A DNA stretch of 64,000 bases from JAOUEA01 sp963810945 (GTDB taxonomy: Bacteria > Actinomycetota > UBA4738 > HRBIN12). The translations under genes and the position numbers were made by a program. Every line of letters starts with the position of its first letter. Position 1 is the first letter of the stretch. Where the stretch lies: positions 65,416 to 129,415 of the forward strand of contig CAWEPI010000013.1 of the NCBI GenBank assembly GCA_963810945.1. The letters run 5' to 3'. The notes beneath the pieces were generated by a model. That model was not told the origin of the DNA and did no database searches. It saw nothing but the letters and a program-made list of their open reading frames with translations. Positions 42,501 through 50,323 of this stretch are shown here, one piece after another.

Positions 42501-43814
42501 ATGGCGAAGGTGACGATCATCGGCGCGGGAAGCGTCGAGTTCACGCGGAACATCCTGGCCGACCTCTGCTCCTACGAGGAGCTCCACGGCGGGCTCGCGA
42601 TCGCGCTCCACGACATCGACGCGGACCGCCTCAGGACCGCCGAGGGCGCGGCGCGGCGGTTGATCGAGCAGACCGGCGCCGGCTACGAGGTGGCGGCGTT
42701 CCCCGACCGGCGCGCGGCCTTCGACGGCGCCGACTACCTGATCAACGAGATCCAGGTGGGGGGCTACGCGGCCACGCTCACCGACTTCGAGGTGCCCAGG
42801 CGGTACGGGCTCCGCCAGACCATCGCCGACACGATCGGGATCGGCGGCATCATGCGCGGGCTCCGCACGATCCCCGTGATGGCCGGGATGGGCGAGGACA
42901 TGGCGGAGCTCTGCCCGCACGGTCTGCTGCTGAACTACACGAACCCCATGGCGATGGTGCCCTGGGGCATCTGGGCGGGCTCGCCGTTCCCCGCCGCCAG
43001 GACCATCGGCGTGTGCCACAGCGTCCGCGACACGCACCGCTTCCTGGCCGCGACCGTCGGCGTGCCCGAGGACGACATCGCGTTCCTCACCGCGGGCTTC
43101 AACCACCAGTGCTTCGTCTACCGGTTCGAGGATCGGCACACCGGCGAGGACCTCTACCCGCGGCTGCGCGCGATCGTCGACGCGGACCCGGAAGGCCTCG
43201 GGCGACGCGTGCGCGTGGAGATCTTCAAGCGGTTCGGGTACTTCCCCACGGAGAGCTCCGAGCATTCGGCCGAGTACGTGCCGTGGTTCCTGCATCACGA
43301 CGACCAGGTGGAGCGGTTCCGCAGCGAGATCGACGAGTACATCCGGCGCAGCGACGAGAACCTCGAGGCGTTCGCGGAGCTGCAGCGCGCGCTGGAGGCG
43401 GGCGAGGAACTCGAGGTCGAGCTGAACAGCGAGCTGGCCTCGGAGATCGTGCGCGCGGTGGAGACCGGGGTGGCGCGGGAGGTGTACGGGAACGTGCGCA
43501 ACGGCGGCCTCATCGAGGGCCTGCCCGAGGACGCCTGCGTGGAGGTCCCGTGCCTGGCGGACAAGAACGGCGTCCTCCCCACCCGCGTCGGCGCGCTGCC
43601 CCCCCAGACGTTGGCGCTGAACCGGACCTTCCTGAACGTCGTGGAGCTCACGGTGGACGCTGCGCTGGAGGGATCCCGCGCGCTCGTGTATCAGGCGGCC
43701 CTGATGGACCCGAACACCGCGGCCACGCTCACGACCGCGCAGATCGAGTCCATGGTCGACGACCTGATCGAGGCCCACGGCGACCTGATCCCCGAGGGGA
43801 TCCGCCGGGGCTGA
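42501..43814 (+). CDS. Glycoside hydrolase family 4 (alpha-galactosidase MelA-like)
   Basis: A 437-residue NAD+- and Mn2+-dependent glycosidase that works by oxidation and elimination at C3. The Rossmann start is VTIIGAGSVEFTRNILADL. The GH4 segments are DYLINEIQVGGYAATLTDFE, LLLNYTNPMAMVPWGIWAGS, the metal motif TIGVCHSVRDTH and FLTAGFNHQCFVYRFEDRH. The CHS cysteine with the FNHQ histidine-side group is characteristic of the alpha-galactosidase/alpha-glucuronidase branch; phospho-glucosidase-branch features are not evident. It begins a sugar-use locus and is divergent from the LEA-like gene. Exact substrate is unproven. Confidence 0.9.
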   Translation: MAKVTIIGAGSVEFTRNILADLCSYEELHGGLAIALHDIDADRLRTAEGAARRLIEQTGAGYEVAAFPDRRAAFDGADYLINEIQVGGYAATLTDFEVPRRYGLRQTIADTIGIGGIMRGLRTIPVMAGMGEDMAELCPHGLLLNYTNPMAMVPWGIWAGSPFPAARTIGVCHSVRDTHRFLAATVGVPEDDIAFLTAGFNHQCFVYRFEDRHTGEDLYPRLRAIVDADPEGLGRRVRVEIFKRFGYFPTESSEHSAEYVPWFLHHDDQVERFRSEIDEYIRRSDENLEAFAELQRALEAGEELEVELNSELASEIVRAVETGVAREVYGNVRNGGLIEGLPEDACVEVPCLADKNGVLPTRVGALPPQTLALNRTFLNVVELTVDAALEGSRALVYQAALMDPNTAATLTTAQIESMVDDLIEAHGDLIPEGIRRG

Positions 43815-43817
43815 GCC

Positions 43818-44684
43818 TCACGCGTCGGCGCGCGCCCGCACGCCCTCCAGCCCGGTCTGCACGAACGCGTCCTGGTCGGTGTCGAGCCCGTAGACGACCT
43901 CGTGCCACGGCATCAGGAGGAAGGAGAAGCGCCCTCGGGCGCGGAACCCGGTGTCGGGCGGGCCACCGTAGGCGGCGAGCGCGCGCTCACCCGCAGCGGG
44001 TCGCGCGCCCAGGAGCCACGCGAAGTCCCACACGGGGTCGCCGATGCCGACCTCCTCCCAATCGAGGACGCCGGCGAGGTCGCCCGTCGGGCTCACCAGG
44101 ATGTGCTCCGGGCCGAGGTCGTTGTGCGTCACGCACGTGGCGAACCGCCAGAGGTCGTCATCGGCGAGGTACGCGTCGAACCGGTCGCCGAACGCGCCCG
44201 CCTCCGCGGCGCCCAGCAGCGGGAAGACGCGCGCGCGCATCGTGGCCAGCTCCGCGCGCCGCTCCTCGCGCAGGGCCGCGGCGCCGCGGGCGCGCATCCC
44301 CAGGTATTCCGGCGGCACCATGTGGAGGTCGTAGAGGAACCGTCCGAGCCGCTCGGGCCAGACCCCGTCGTCACCCGCCTCGAATAGGGACGCGCCCTCG
44401 AGCTTGCGGTAGCCCATGATCGCCGGGTCGAGCGAGACGAGCTCGGGCTCGGGGACCGCGCCGCTCACCTCCGCCGCGATCTCGGGCAGCACCTCGATCT
44501 GCGTGCGCAGGCGCGCTTCCGCGCCCGGCTCGCGGGGGAGCTGCACGATCCACGTGCCGTCGACCTCGTAGGTGTCGCAGGTCCAGCCTCCCCCGACCGG
44601 TTCGAACGAGGCGATGGCACCGAGCTGCGGGAAGAGGCGCGCCACCAGCGCGCGGTGCTCCGTCGCGCGCGCGGTCGCGTTCAT
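43818..44684 (-). CDS. Aminoglycoside-phosphotransferase-fold kinase
   Basis: A 288-residue APH-family kinase. The N-lobe nucleotide region is FEPVGGGWTCDTYEVDGTWI, the catalytic loop is CVTHNDLGPEHILVSPTGD and the metal motif is VLDWEEVGIGDPVWDFAWLL. The Asn of the canonical HxDxxxxN loop is His, as in the HxDLGPEH subgroup. Such enzymes phosphorylate sugars, choline-like alcohols or antibiotics. Its ATG overlaps the stop of the MFS gene (ATGA), so the two are translated together, and in this neighbourhood a sugar kinase is the likelier reading than drug resistance. Confidence 0.85.
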   Translation of the reverse strand: MNATARATEHRALVARLFPQLGAIASFEPVGGGWTCDTYEVDGTWIVQLPREPGAEARLRTQIEVLPEIAAEVSGAVPEPELVSLDPAIMGYRKLEGASLFEAGDDGVWPERLGRFLYDLHMVPPEYLGMRARGAAALREERRAELATMRARVFPLLGAAEAGAFGDRFDAYLADDDLWRFATCVTHNDLGPEHILVSPTGDLAGVLDWEEVGIGDPVWDFAWLLGARPAAGERALAAYGGPPDTGFRARGRFSFLLMPWHEVVYGLDTDQDAFVQTGLEGVRARADA

Positions 44685-45931
44685 CCCAGCGGCTCCGGCG
44701 GCGCGACCACCGCGTCCGCGGGGAGGTCGTCCGCCCACGGCTCGCCGGCGGCGGCGGGGTCGTCGAGCTCGGGCACGTTGAGCGTGAACCACGCCGTGAC
44801 GGCGCCCGCCAGGGCGAGCGCCGACGCGCCGACGTAGAGCACGAGCGGGCCCGCGTGCTGGTAGACGAACCCACCCACGCCCGCCCCCAGGATCGGACCG
44901 AGGCCGAACCCCACCATCGCCGCGACGGAGTTGCCGGTGGAGTACAGGGAAGGCGGCAGCAGGCGGCCCACCACCACCACGCCGGTCGTGAACAGGAGGG
45001 AGAACGCCATCCCCTCGAACACCGTGAGGAACGAGACCACCGTGGCGTTCGTGATGAGCCCCCACAGCAGGAAGCCGGTCGCGTAGACCGCGCAGCCCAG
45101 CGCGTAGACCTTCCGCAGGCCCCACGCCTTCTGCAACCGCGAGGACATCCGCATCACCGGCACCTCCACCAGCCCGCCCAGCGCCGTGCCGAGCCCCACG
45201 AGCATGATGCTCCCGCCCTCGCTCGTGATCTTCAACGCGAAGAAGTTCCACGCCGCGTTGAAGCCCGTCCAGACGAGGAAGACCGCCGCCAGGAACCCCC
45301 AGAAGCGCGGCGCCGCCTTGAAGACGGCCCCCACCGATCCGAGCCGTCCGTGGGTCTCCACCTCCTTCGGCCGGTCGCGTCCGATCGTCGTGCTCCAGAC
45401 CAGCACCAGGAGGCTCGACACGGCGTAGATCGGCATCGCCAGCGAGACGTTCCAGGCGGTGAGGATCGCGCCGAAGACGACGCACCCGCCGGCGTAGCTC
45501 AGGCTCTCCCATCCGCGGATCCGCCCGTAGTCGCTCATCCGCTCGTCGCCGAGGTGCATCAGCGCGATCGAGTCGATGTTGGGGCCGGTGGCGACCATGA
45601 ACGCCGCGATCGCGAACGCCATCGCCGCGATCGCCGTCACGCCGCTCACCCGGTTGATCAGCGCGGCGCACACGGCGGCGCCGAGCGTGCCGATCTGCAG
45701 GGCGGTGAGCCGGCCGATCCGCGTGTCGGCGAGGTGCCCCCACACGGGGTTGAACAGGATGCGCGCCACGGCCATCGCCGCGATCACGAGGCCGATCTCG
45801 CTGCCGGAGAGCCCGCGGCCCTCGAGGTAGATCGCGAGGAACGGGAAGAACGCCGCGATCACGAAGCCGAAGACGACGAAGAGCCCCTGCACGGCGACGG
45901 AGGGCCGGACGGCGGCCGTGCGCGTACTCAC
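44681..45931 (-). CDS. MFS transporter (LacY/nucleoside-symporter-like MFS_1)
   Basis: A 416-residue, 12-helix major facilitator. The first helix is FVVFGFVIAAFFPFLAIYL, and the loop 2-3 motif is NPVWGHLADTRIGRLTALQI. The conserved helix-4/5 region is GRIRGWESLSYAGGCVVFGA, and the start of the second half is PRFWGFLAAVFLVWTGFNAA. It has the RxRxWGS-like signature (RIRGWESLSY) of sugar symporters near LacY and PF12832. Probably imports the glycoside cleaved by the GH4 enzyme. Translationally coupled to the APH-fold kinase and divergent from the SIS gene. Confidence 0.87.
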   Translation of the reverse strand: MSTRTAAVRPSVAVQGLFVVFGFVIAAFFPFLAIYLEGRGLSGSEIGLVIAAMAVARILFNPVWGHLADTRIGRLTALQIGTLGAAVCAALINRVSGVTAIAAMAFAIAAFMVATGPNIDSIALMHLGDERMSDYGRIRGWESLSYAGGCVVFGAILTAWNVSLAMPIYAVSSLLVLVWSTTIGRDRPKEVETHGRLGSVGAVFKAAPRFWGFLAAVFLVWTGFNAAWNFFALKITSEGGSIMLVGLGTALGGLVEVPVMRMSSRLQKAWGLRKVYALGCAVYATGFLLWGLITNATVVSFLTVFEGMAFSLLFTTGVVVVGRLLPPSLYSTGNSVAAMVGFGLGPILGAGVGGFVYQHAGPLVLYVGASALALAGAVTAWFTLNVPELDDPAAAGEPWADDLPADAVVAPPEPLG

Positions 45932-46046
45932 CGCGCCGGCCCCGGCAGGGGTCGGCGCGCGCGCTCACGAGCGGTCTCGGAGGAACGGAACGGCGCGATC
46001 GCGGGTCTCCTCGGTCGACGATGGGGGCGCGGGCTCACGACAGGAT

Positions 46047-46937
46047 ATGTTGGCGGCGATGAACGAGACCGCGCGCGAGATCGCGAGCCAGCCGGACCTG
46101 TGGGCGCGTGCGCGGGACATCGCCTCGGCCGCGTCGGACATCCTCCCGCTCACGGGGGAACGGGTCGCGGCGGTCGGGTGCGGGACGTCGTGGTTCGTCG
46201 CGCAGGCGTTCGCCGGTCTCCGCGAGAAGGCCGGCCGCGGCGAGACCGACGCCTTCACGGCCACGGAGTTCCCGGCCGGTCGCCCCTACGACGAGGTCCT
46301 GCTGCTCTCGCGCAGCGGCACCACCACGGAGGTGGCGCGGCTCGCGCACGAGCTCCGGGGGAGGCGGCCCACGGTGGCGATCTCGGCCGTGGCGGGCACC
46401 CCCGTCCCCGAGGCCGCGAACGATGCCCTGATCCTCGAGTGGGCCGACGAGGTCTCGGTGGTGCAGACGCGCTTCGCCACTACCGCGCTGGCACTGCTGC
46501 GCGCGCACCTCGGGGAGGACCTCGTGGGGGTGGTGGCGGACGGGCGCACAGCCGTCGAGGGCCCGCTCCCCCACGACCCCGCCGCGTTCGAGCACTTCGT
46601 GTTCCTGGGGCACGGATGGAGCGTGGGTCTCGCCAACGAGGCGGCGCTGAAGATGCGCGAGGCGGCGCAGGCGCACACGGAGGCCTACCCGGCGATGGAG
46701 TACCGCCACGGACCGATCAGCCTGGCGGGTCCGCGCAGCCTGGTGTGGGTGCTCGGCTCGCCCGATCCCACGGTGGCCGACGCGGTGCGGGCGACCGGCG
46801 CCACCGTGCGCGTCGCCGAGCTCGACCCGATGGCCGAGCTCGTCCTGATCCAGCGCACCGCCGTCGCCCTGGCGGAGGCGCGCGGGCTCGACCCCGACCG
46901 GCCCCGGAACCTCACGCGGTCGGTGGTGCTGCCCTGA
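46047..46937 (+). CDS. SIS-domain sugar-phosphate isomerase/deaminase (AgaS/GlmS-like)
   Basis: A 296-residue protein with two SIS folds. The first has RVAAVGCGTSWFVAQAFAG and LLLSRSGTTTEVARLAHELR. The second has FVFLGHGWSVGLANEAALKM and EAYPAMEYRHGPISLAGPRS. No glutamine amidotransferase domain is present, so it is an AgaS/FrlB-like isomerase or deaminase of sugar phosphates rather than GlmS. ATG 46047 is chosen; ATG 46059 is an alternative, and the frame stays open further upstream without similarity. It belongs functionally with the GH4 and PfkB genes around it. Confidence 0.85.
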   Translation: MLAAMNETAREIASQPDLWARARDIASAASDILPLTGERVAAVGCGTSWFVAQAFAGLREKAGRGETDAFTATEFPAGRPYDEVLLLSRSGTTTEVARLAHELRGRRPTVAISAVAGTPVPEAANDALILEWADEVSVVQTRFATTALALLRAHLGEDLVGVVADGRTAVEGPLPHDPAAFEHFVFLGHGWSVGLANEAALKMREAAQAHTEAYPAMEYRHGPISLAGPRSLVWVLGSPDPTVADAVRATGATVRVAELDPMAELVLIQRTAVALAEARGLDPDRPRNLTRSVVLP

Positions 46938-46959
46938 ACGCGGCCGCGCGGCGCCGGGC

Positions 46960-47463
46960 TCAGAGCGCGCGGCGCAAGCCGAGGGTCTCGAGCGCGGAGC
47001 CCTCGCGCAACGGCTCGCGGTCCTCGGGGTCGAGCACGAACCCGCACGCGCGATAGACGCGCGTGGCGACGTCGTTGCCCTCCGTCACCCGCAGGAACAC
47101 CTCGGCCGCGCCGGACTCCGCGGCCCACGACACCACCCGCTCCACGAGCTCCCGGCCGATCCCGGATCGCCGCGCCTCGGGCGCCACCCACATCGCGAAG
47201 AGGTGGACCACGCGCGGATCGTCCTTGAAGGCGGCGGCCGTCGCGAGCGCCGTGAACCCCGCGCCCGGGCGCGGCTCCTCGACGAACGTGGCCACGGTGG
47301 CGCCCCAGCCTTCGCCCGTCGCCCAGCCCTCCCAGCGCCACTGCGGCTGACCCTCGCTCCCCTCGAGCGTCGAGCTGAACGCGTCGGGGGCATCGCGGAG
47401 CGCGGCGAGACGCACGTCGCGGATGCGCTCCCAGTCCTCCGGCAACGCGGCGCGCACGGCCAT
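46960..47463 (-). CDS. GNAT family N-acetyltransferase
   Basis: A 167-residue single GNAT domain. The segments are VRAALPEDWERIRDVRLAAL, FTALATAAAFKDDPRVVHLF and MWVAPEARRSGIGRELVERV, the last being the acetyl-CoA pyrophosphate loop R-x-x-G-[IV]-G. AAEVFLRVTEGNDVATRVY and RACGFVLDPEDREPL complete the fold. Intact. Its ATG follows the stop of the PfkB gene without a spare base, so it is the last member of that operon. Substrate is unknown; a modified amino sugar would fit the locus but is only a guess. Confidence 0.88.
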   Translation of the reverse strand: MAVRAALPEDWERIRDVRLAALRDAPDAFSSTLEGSEGQPQWRWEGWATGEGWGATVATFVEEPRPGAGFTALATAAAFKDDPRVVHLFAMWVAPEARRSGIGRELVERVVSWAAESGAAEVFLRVTEGNDVATRVYRACGFVLDPEDREPLREGSALETLGLRRAL

Positions 47464-48402
47464 CTAGTGGACCCGGACCCGTGCCTGGGAGGCGAGGACC
47501 TCCGCGCGTGTGCGCTCGAGCCTGCCGGCGCCCGGCACCTCCGCGTTGGCCGTGGCCGCTCCGAGCGCGAGGCGCAGGACGGGGTCCCATCCTCCCCCAC
47601 GGTCGAGCTCCGTCACGAGGCCCGCGAGGAACGCGTCGCCGCTGCCGACCGGATAGCGGCCGCGCACGTAGAGCGTGCCCTCGAAGAGGGTGCCGTCGGG
47701 AGCGGCGAGCACCACGCCGTCCGCGCCGCGCGTCACGATGCCGGCGTGCCCGTCGCCGCCCGCGAAGGCGCGGAGCTTCTGCGCGGCGGCCATCGCCTCG
47801 TCGCGGCGTGCCGTGGGCACGCCGAGCAGCTCGCTCGCCTCCACGGCGTTCACCTTCACGACGTCGGGCTCGGCCTCGAGCGCGAGGCGCAGGCGCTCGC
47901 CCTCCGCGTCGAGGGCCACCCGCACGCCCGCGGCCCGAGCCTCCGCCACGACGGACCGGTACCCGTCCGGGGGCGAGCCGCGGGGCATCGACCCGCTGAT
48001 CGTGAGCCACCCCCCCGACTCCCAGGCGCCCGCCGTCGCGTCCGTCAGCTCGACCCAGCCCGCCACCGGCACCTCGGATCCGTGCTCGTAGAACTCGGTG
48101 AGACCCCCGGTCTCGCGGTCGGCGACGCTGAGCGACGCGCGGTTCTCGCCGTGCGTCCAGACGTACTCGCCCGCGACGCCCTCGGCCTGCAGCATGTCGA
48201 CGAGCCACCGGCCGGTGTGCCCGCGCATCAGCGCCACGGCGCGCACGGCCGCGCCCAGCGCGTGCGCGGCGCGCGCCACGTTGAGCCCCTTGCCGCCCGC
48301 GACCTCGACGAAGCTCGACGGACGGTGGATGTCGCCCCGGACCAACCGGTCGACCTCGAAGAGCTTGTCCACCGACGGGTTGGCGGCGAGGCAGACGATC
48401 AC
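47464..48402 (-). CDS. PfkB family kinase, 1-phosphofructokinase/tagatose-6-phosphate kinase type
   Basis: A 312-residue ribokinase-fold enzyme. The N-terminal NPSVDKLFEVDRLVRGDIHR and the sugar-phosphate motif FVEVAGGKGLNVARAAHALG characterise the FruK/LacC/PfkB branch acting on phosphorylated ketohexoses. The GSGDAFLAGLVTELD motif carries the catalytic Asp. GTG 48402 overlaps the stop of the next kinase (GTGA), which fixes the start and implies coupling. Placed beside SIS and GH4 genes it would perform the second phosphorylation before aldol cleavage, but no aldolase is in the window. Confidence 0.9.
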   Translation of the reverse strand: MIVCLAANPSVDKLFEVDRLVRGDIHRPSSFVEVAGGKGLNVARAAHALGAAVRAVALMRGHTGRWLVDMLQAEGVAGEYVWTHGENRASLSVADRETGGLTEFYEHGSEVPVAGWVELTDATAGAWESGGWLTISGSMPRGSPPDGYRSVVAEARAAGVRVALDAEGERLRLALEAEPDVVKVNAVEASELLGVPTARRDEAMAAAQKLRAFAGGDGHAGIVTRGADGVVLAAPDGTLFEGTLYVRGRYPVGSGDAFLAGLVTELDRGGGWDPVLRLALGAATANAEVPGAGRLERTRAEVLASQARVRVH

Positions 48403-49337
48403 GCGGCGGTCCCCCGCTCGAGGGTCTCGAGGACCTCGTCCATCGTCGGCTGCCCCTCGGTGCCGCCGACGACGCGCGTGGAGAGCACGCCGCAGGCGTT
48501 GCCGATCTCGAGGCACCGCGTGAGCGGCATGTCCGCCAGCCAGCCCGCGAGGAAGCCGGCGTCGAACGAGTCGCCCGCGCCGGTCGTGTCGACCACGCGG
48601 CCGGTGAGCCCGTCCACCCGCGCCGTCTCGCCGGTCGTGGAGGCGATCGCGCCGCCCGCGCCGTTCTTCACCACCACCATCGAGGTCTGCGCGCGGAGCC
48701 GGGACACGGCCTGATCGAGGTCGGAGATGTGCGCGATGCTCATCGCCTCCAGCGCGTTGGGCATGAAGACGTCGACCCGGGGCAGGAGGCCGGGCAGGCC
48801 GCCGTCCCAGGTGCCGGCCGGGTCCCAGTTGGGATCGACCGAGGTCGTCGCGCCCAGGGCGTGAGCCGCGTCGAAGATCGCGGGCAGCCCCGGCACGAGG
48901 GCCGTCTGGAGGAAGTACGAGCTCACGTGCACGTGTCGCGCCTCGGCCAGGAGGTCCTCCGGGATCAGCTCAGCGCGCAGGCCCGCGATCGTCCCGGGCG
49001 CGGTCAGCATCGCCCGATCGTCGGGCGCCGAGAGCACGACCGTGACGCCGGTCGGGTGCTCGCGGTCGGCGATCAGCCCGCGCGTGTTGATGCCGCGGCC
49101 GGAGAGCTGCTCGCGCATGTAACGGCCGAACAGGTCGTCGCCCACCACACCGCAGAACGCCACGCGCAGCCCGAGCCGCGCGGCGCCGCAGGCGAGGATC
49201 CCGCCCGACCCGCCGATGGTCAGGGACGCACGCTCGACGAGCCGCTCCGCCTGACCGAACGCCGGCACCACGTCGCCGCCGCTCAGCACGAGGTCCGGGT
49301 TCGCGTCGCCGAGGACCAGGAGGTCGAACTCGCTCAT
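48399..49337 (-). CDS. PfkB family carbohydrate kinase (ribokinase-like)
   Basis: A 312-residue ribokinase-fold kinase. It has LLVLGDANPDLVLSGGDVVP and LTIGGSGGILACGAARLGL, the PfkB signature 1 region. FCGVVGDDLFGRYMREQLSG, the substrate lid HVHVSSYFLQTAL and VVDTTGAGDSFDAGFLAGWL with the catalytic Asp in GAGD follow. It differs from its downstream neighbour by acting more probably on a free sugar (ribokinase, fructokinase or KDG-kinase branch). It starts the kinase-kinase-GNAT operon and diverges from the macro-domain gene 45 bases away. Confidence 0.9.
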   Translation of the reverse strand: MSEFDLLVLGDANPDLVLSGGDVVPAFGQAERLVERASLTIGGSGGILACGAARLGLRVAFCGVVGDDLFGRYMREQLSGRGINTRGLIADREHPTGVTVVLSAPDDRAMLTAPGTIAGLRAELIPEDLLAEARHVHVSSYFLQTALVPGLPAIFDAAHALGATTSVDPNWDPAGTWDGGLPGLLPRVDVFMPNALEAMSIAHISDLDQAVSRLRAQTSMVVVKNGAGGAIASTTGETARVDGLTGRVVDTTGAGDSFDAGFLAGWLADMPLTRCLEIGNACGVLSTRVVGGTEGQPTMDEVLETLERGTAA

Positions 49338-49382
49338 GTCGGGAGCCTACCTGCACGGCACGCCGGGGCTACGATGCCGGGC

Positions 49383-49907
49383 ATGCCCCGATCGCCCGAG
49401 ATCGTGCTCGTGCGCGGCGACATCACCACGCAGGACGTCGACGCGATCGTGAACGCCGCCAACACGGCGCTGCGTCCGGGCGGCGGCGTCGACGGCGCCA
49501 TCACGCGCGCCGCTGGACCGGTCGCGCTCGCCGAGCGGGAGGCCATCGTCGCGGAGCGGGGCGACCCGGCGTTGGAGACCGGGGACGCCGTGGCCACCGC
49601 CGGCGGCGACCTCCCCGCGCGCTGGATCATCCACACCGCGGGCCCCGTCTACGCCGGGAACGACAGCGATCGCGTGTTGCTGGAGGCGTGCCACCGGTCG
49701 TGCCTGCGCGTGGCCGACGCGCTCGGCGCGCGCACCGTCGCCTTCCCGGCCATCTCGACCGGCATCTACGGCTACCCGTTGCACGAGGCGGCGCCCGTCG
49801 CGATCGCCGCGGTGCGCGGCGCCTCCACCGAGGTGGCGGAGATCCGGTTCGTCCTGTTCGACGAGGCCGCGCTGGGGGCCTTCCGCCAGGCCCTCGCGGC
49901 GACCTGA
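49383..49907 (+). CDS. Macro domain protein (ADP-ribose / O-acetyl-ADP-ribose hydrolase type)
   Basis: A 174-residue macro domain: IVLVRGDITTQDVDAIVNAA, NTALRPGGGVDGAITRAAGP, GDAVATAGGDLPARWIIHTA, ARTVAFPAISTGIYGYPLHE. The Asp after GGG-V and the Asn in VNAAN line the ADP-ribose site as in YmdB/MacroD-type hydrolases, which deacetylate O-acetyl-ADP-ribose or remove mono-ADP-ribose from proteins. ATG 49374 is an alternative start three codons upstream. It is divergent from the PfkB operon; no toxin partner is next to it. Confidence 0.9.
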   Translation: MPRSPEIVLVRGDITTQDVDAIVNAANTALRPGGGVDGAITRAAGPVALAEREAIVAERGDPALETGDAVATAGGDLPARWIIHTAGPVYAGNDSDRVLLEACHRSCLRVADALGARTVAFPAISTGIYGYPLHEAAPVAIAAVRGASTEVAEIRFVLFDEAALGAFRQALAAT

Positions 49908-49952
49908 GCGACTCAGCGGATGCGCACCTCACTGGTAGGATTTGCACCTGCA

Positions 49953-50288
49953 ATGAGCGAACCGCTGACCGACGTGAAGGGCGTGTACGACCGGCTGGGC
50001 CAGATCCAGCTGGTCGACTGCCGCGAGCCCTACGAATGGGAAGCCGGCCGCATCAAGGGGGCTGTGCACATCCCGCTCAACGCGATCATGGCCGGCGCCG
50101 GCCAGGACCTGGACCAGAACAGGTCCGTCGCCGTCATCTGCCGCTCCGGCAACCGGAGCGAGCTCGCCACGATGATGCTGCAGGCCCGAGGCTTCGAGGC
50201 CTACAACGTCGAGGGCGGCATGGAGGCGTGGGCCGCCGAGGGCCTGCCCCTCGAAGCCGCCGACGGTTCGCCCGGCCGCGTCGCCTGA
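49953..50288 (+). CDS. Rhodanese-like domain protein
   Basis: A 111-residue single rhodanese domain: QIQLVDCREPYEWEAGRIKG, AVHIPLNAIMAG and the active-site loop VAVICRSGNRSELATMMLQA with the nucleophilic Cys. AYNVEGGMEAWAAEGLPLE completes the fold. It can accept sulfane sulfur from thiosulfate or persulfides. ATG 49953 fits the family start; an in-frame start at 49920 adds residues with no similarity. It is 35 bases upstream of glcD in the same direction. Confidence 0.9.
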   Translation: MSEPLTDVKGVYDRLGQIQLVDCREPYEWEAGRIKGAVHIPLNAIMAGAGQDLDQNRSVAVICRSGNRSELATMMLQARGFEAYNVEGGMEAWAAEGLPLEAADGSPGRVA

Positions 50289-50323
50289 GGACGGCGCCGC
50301 CCGGCGCGGCCTACGCTAGCCGC

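Noticed and set aside
43818..44684. Antibiotic-resistance aminoglycoside phosphotransferase
   Set aside because: Family fold and motifs alone do not show drug specificity, and translational coupling to a sugar-type transporter in a glycoside locus argues for another substrate.
49383..50288. Macro domain plus neighbour as a DarT/DarG-like toxin-antitoxin pair
   Set aside because: The neighbour is a plain rhodanese, and no ADP-ribosyltransferase is encoded next to it.
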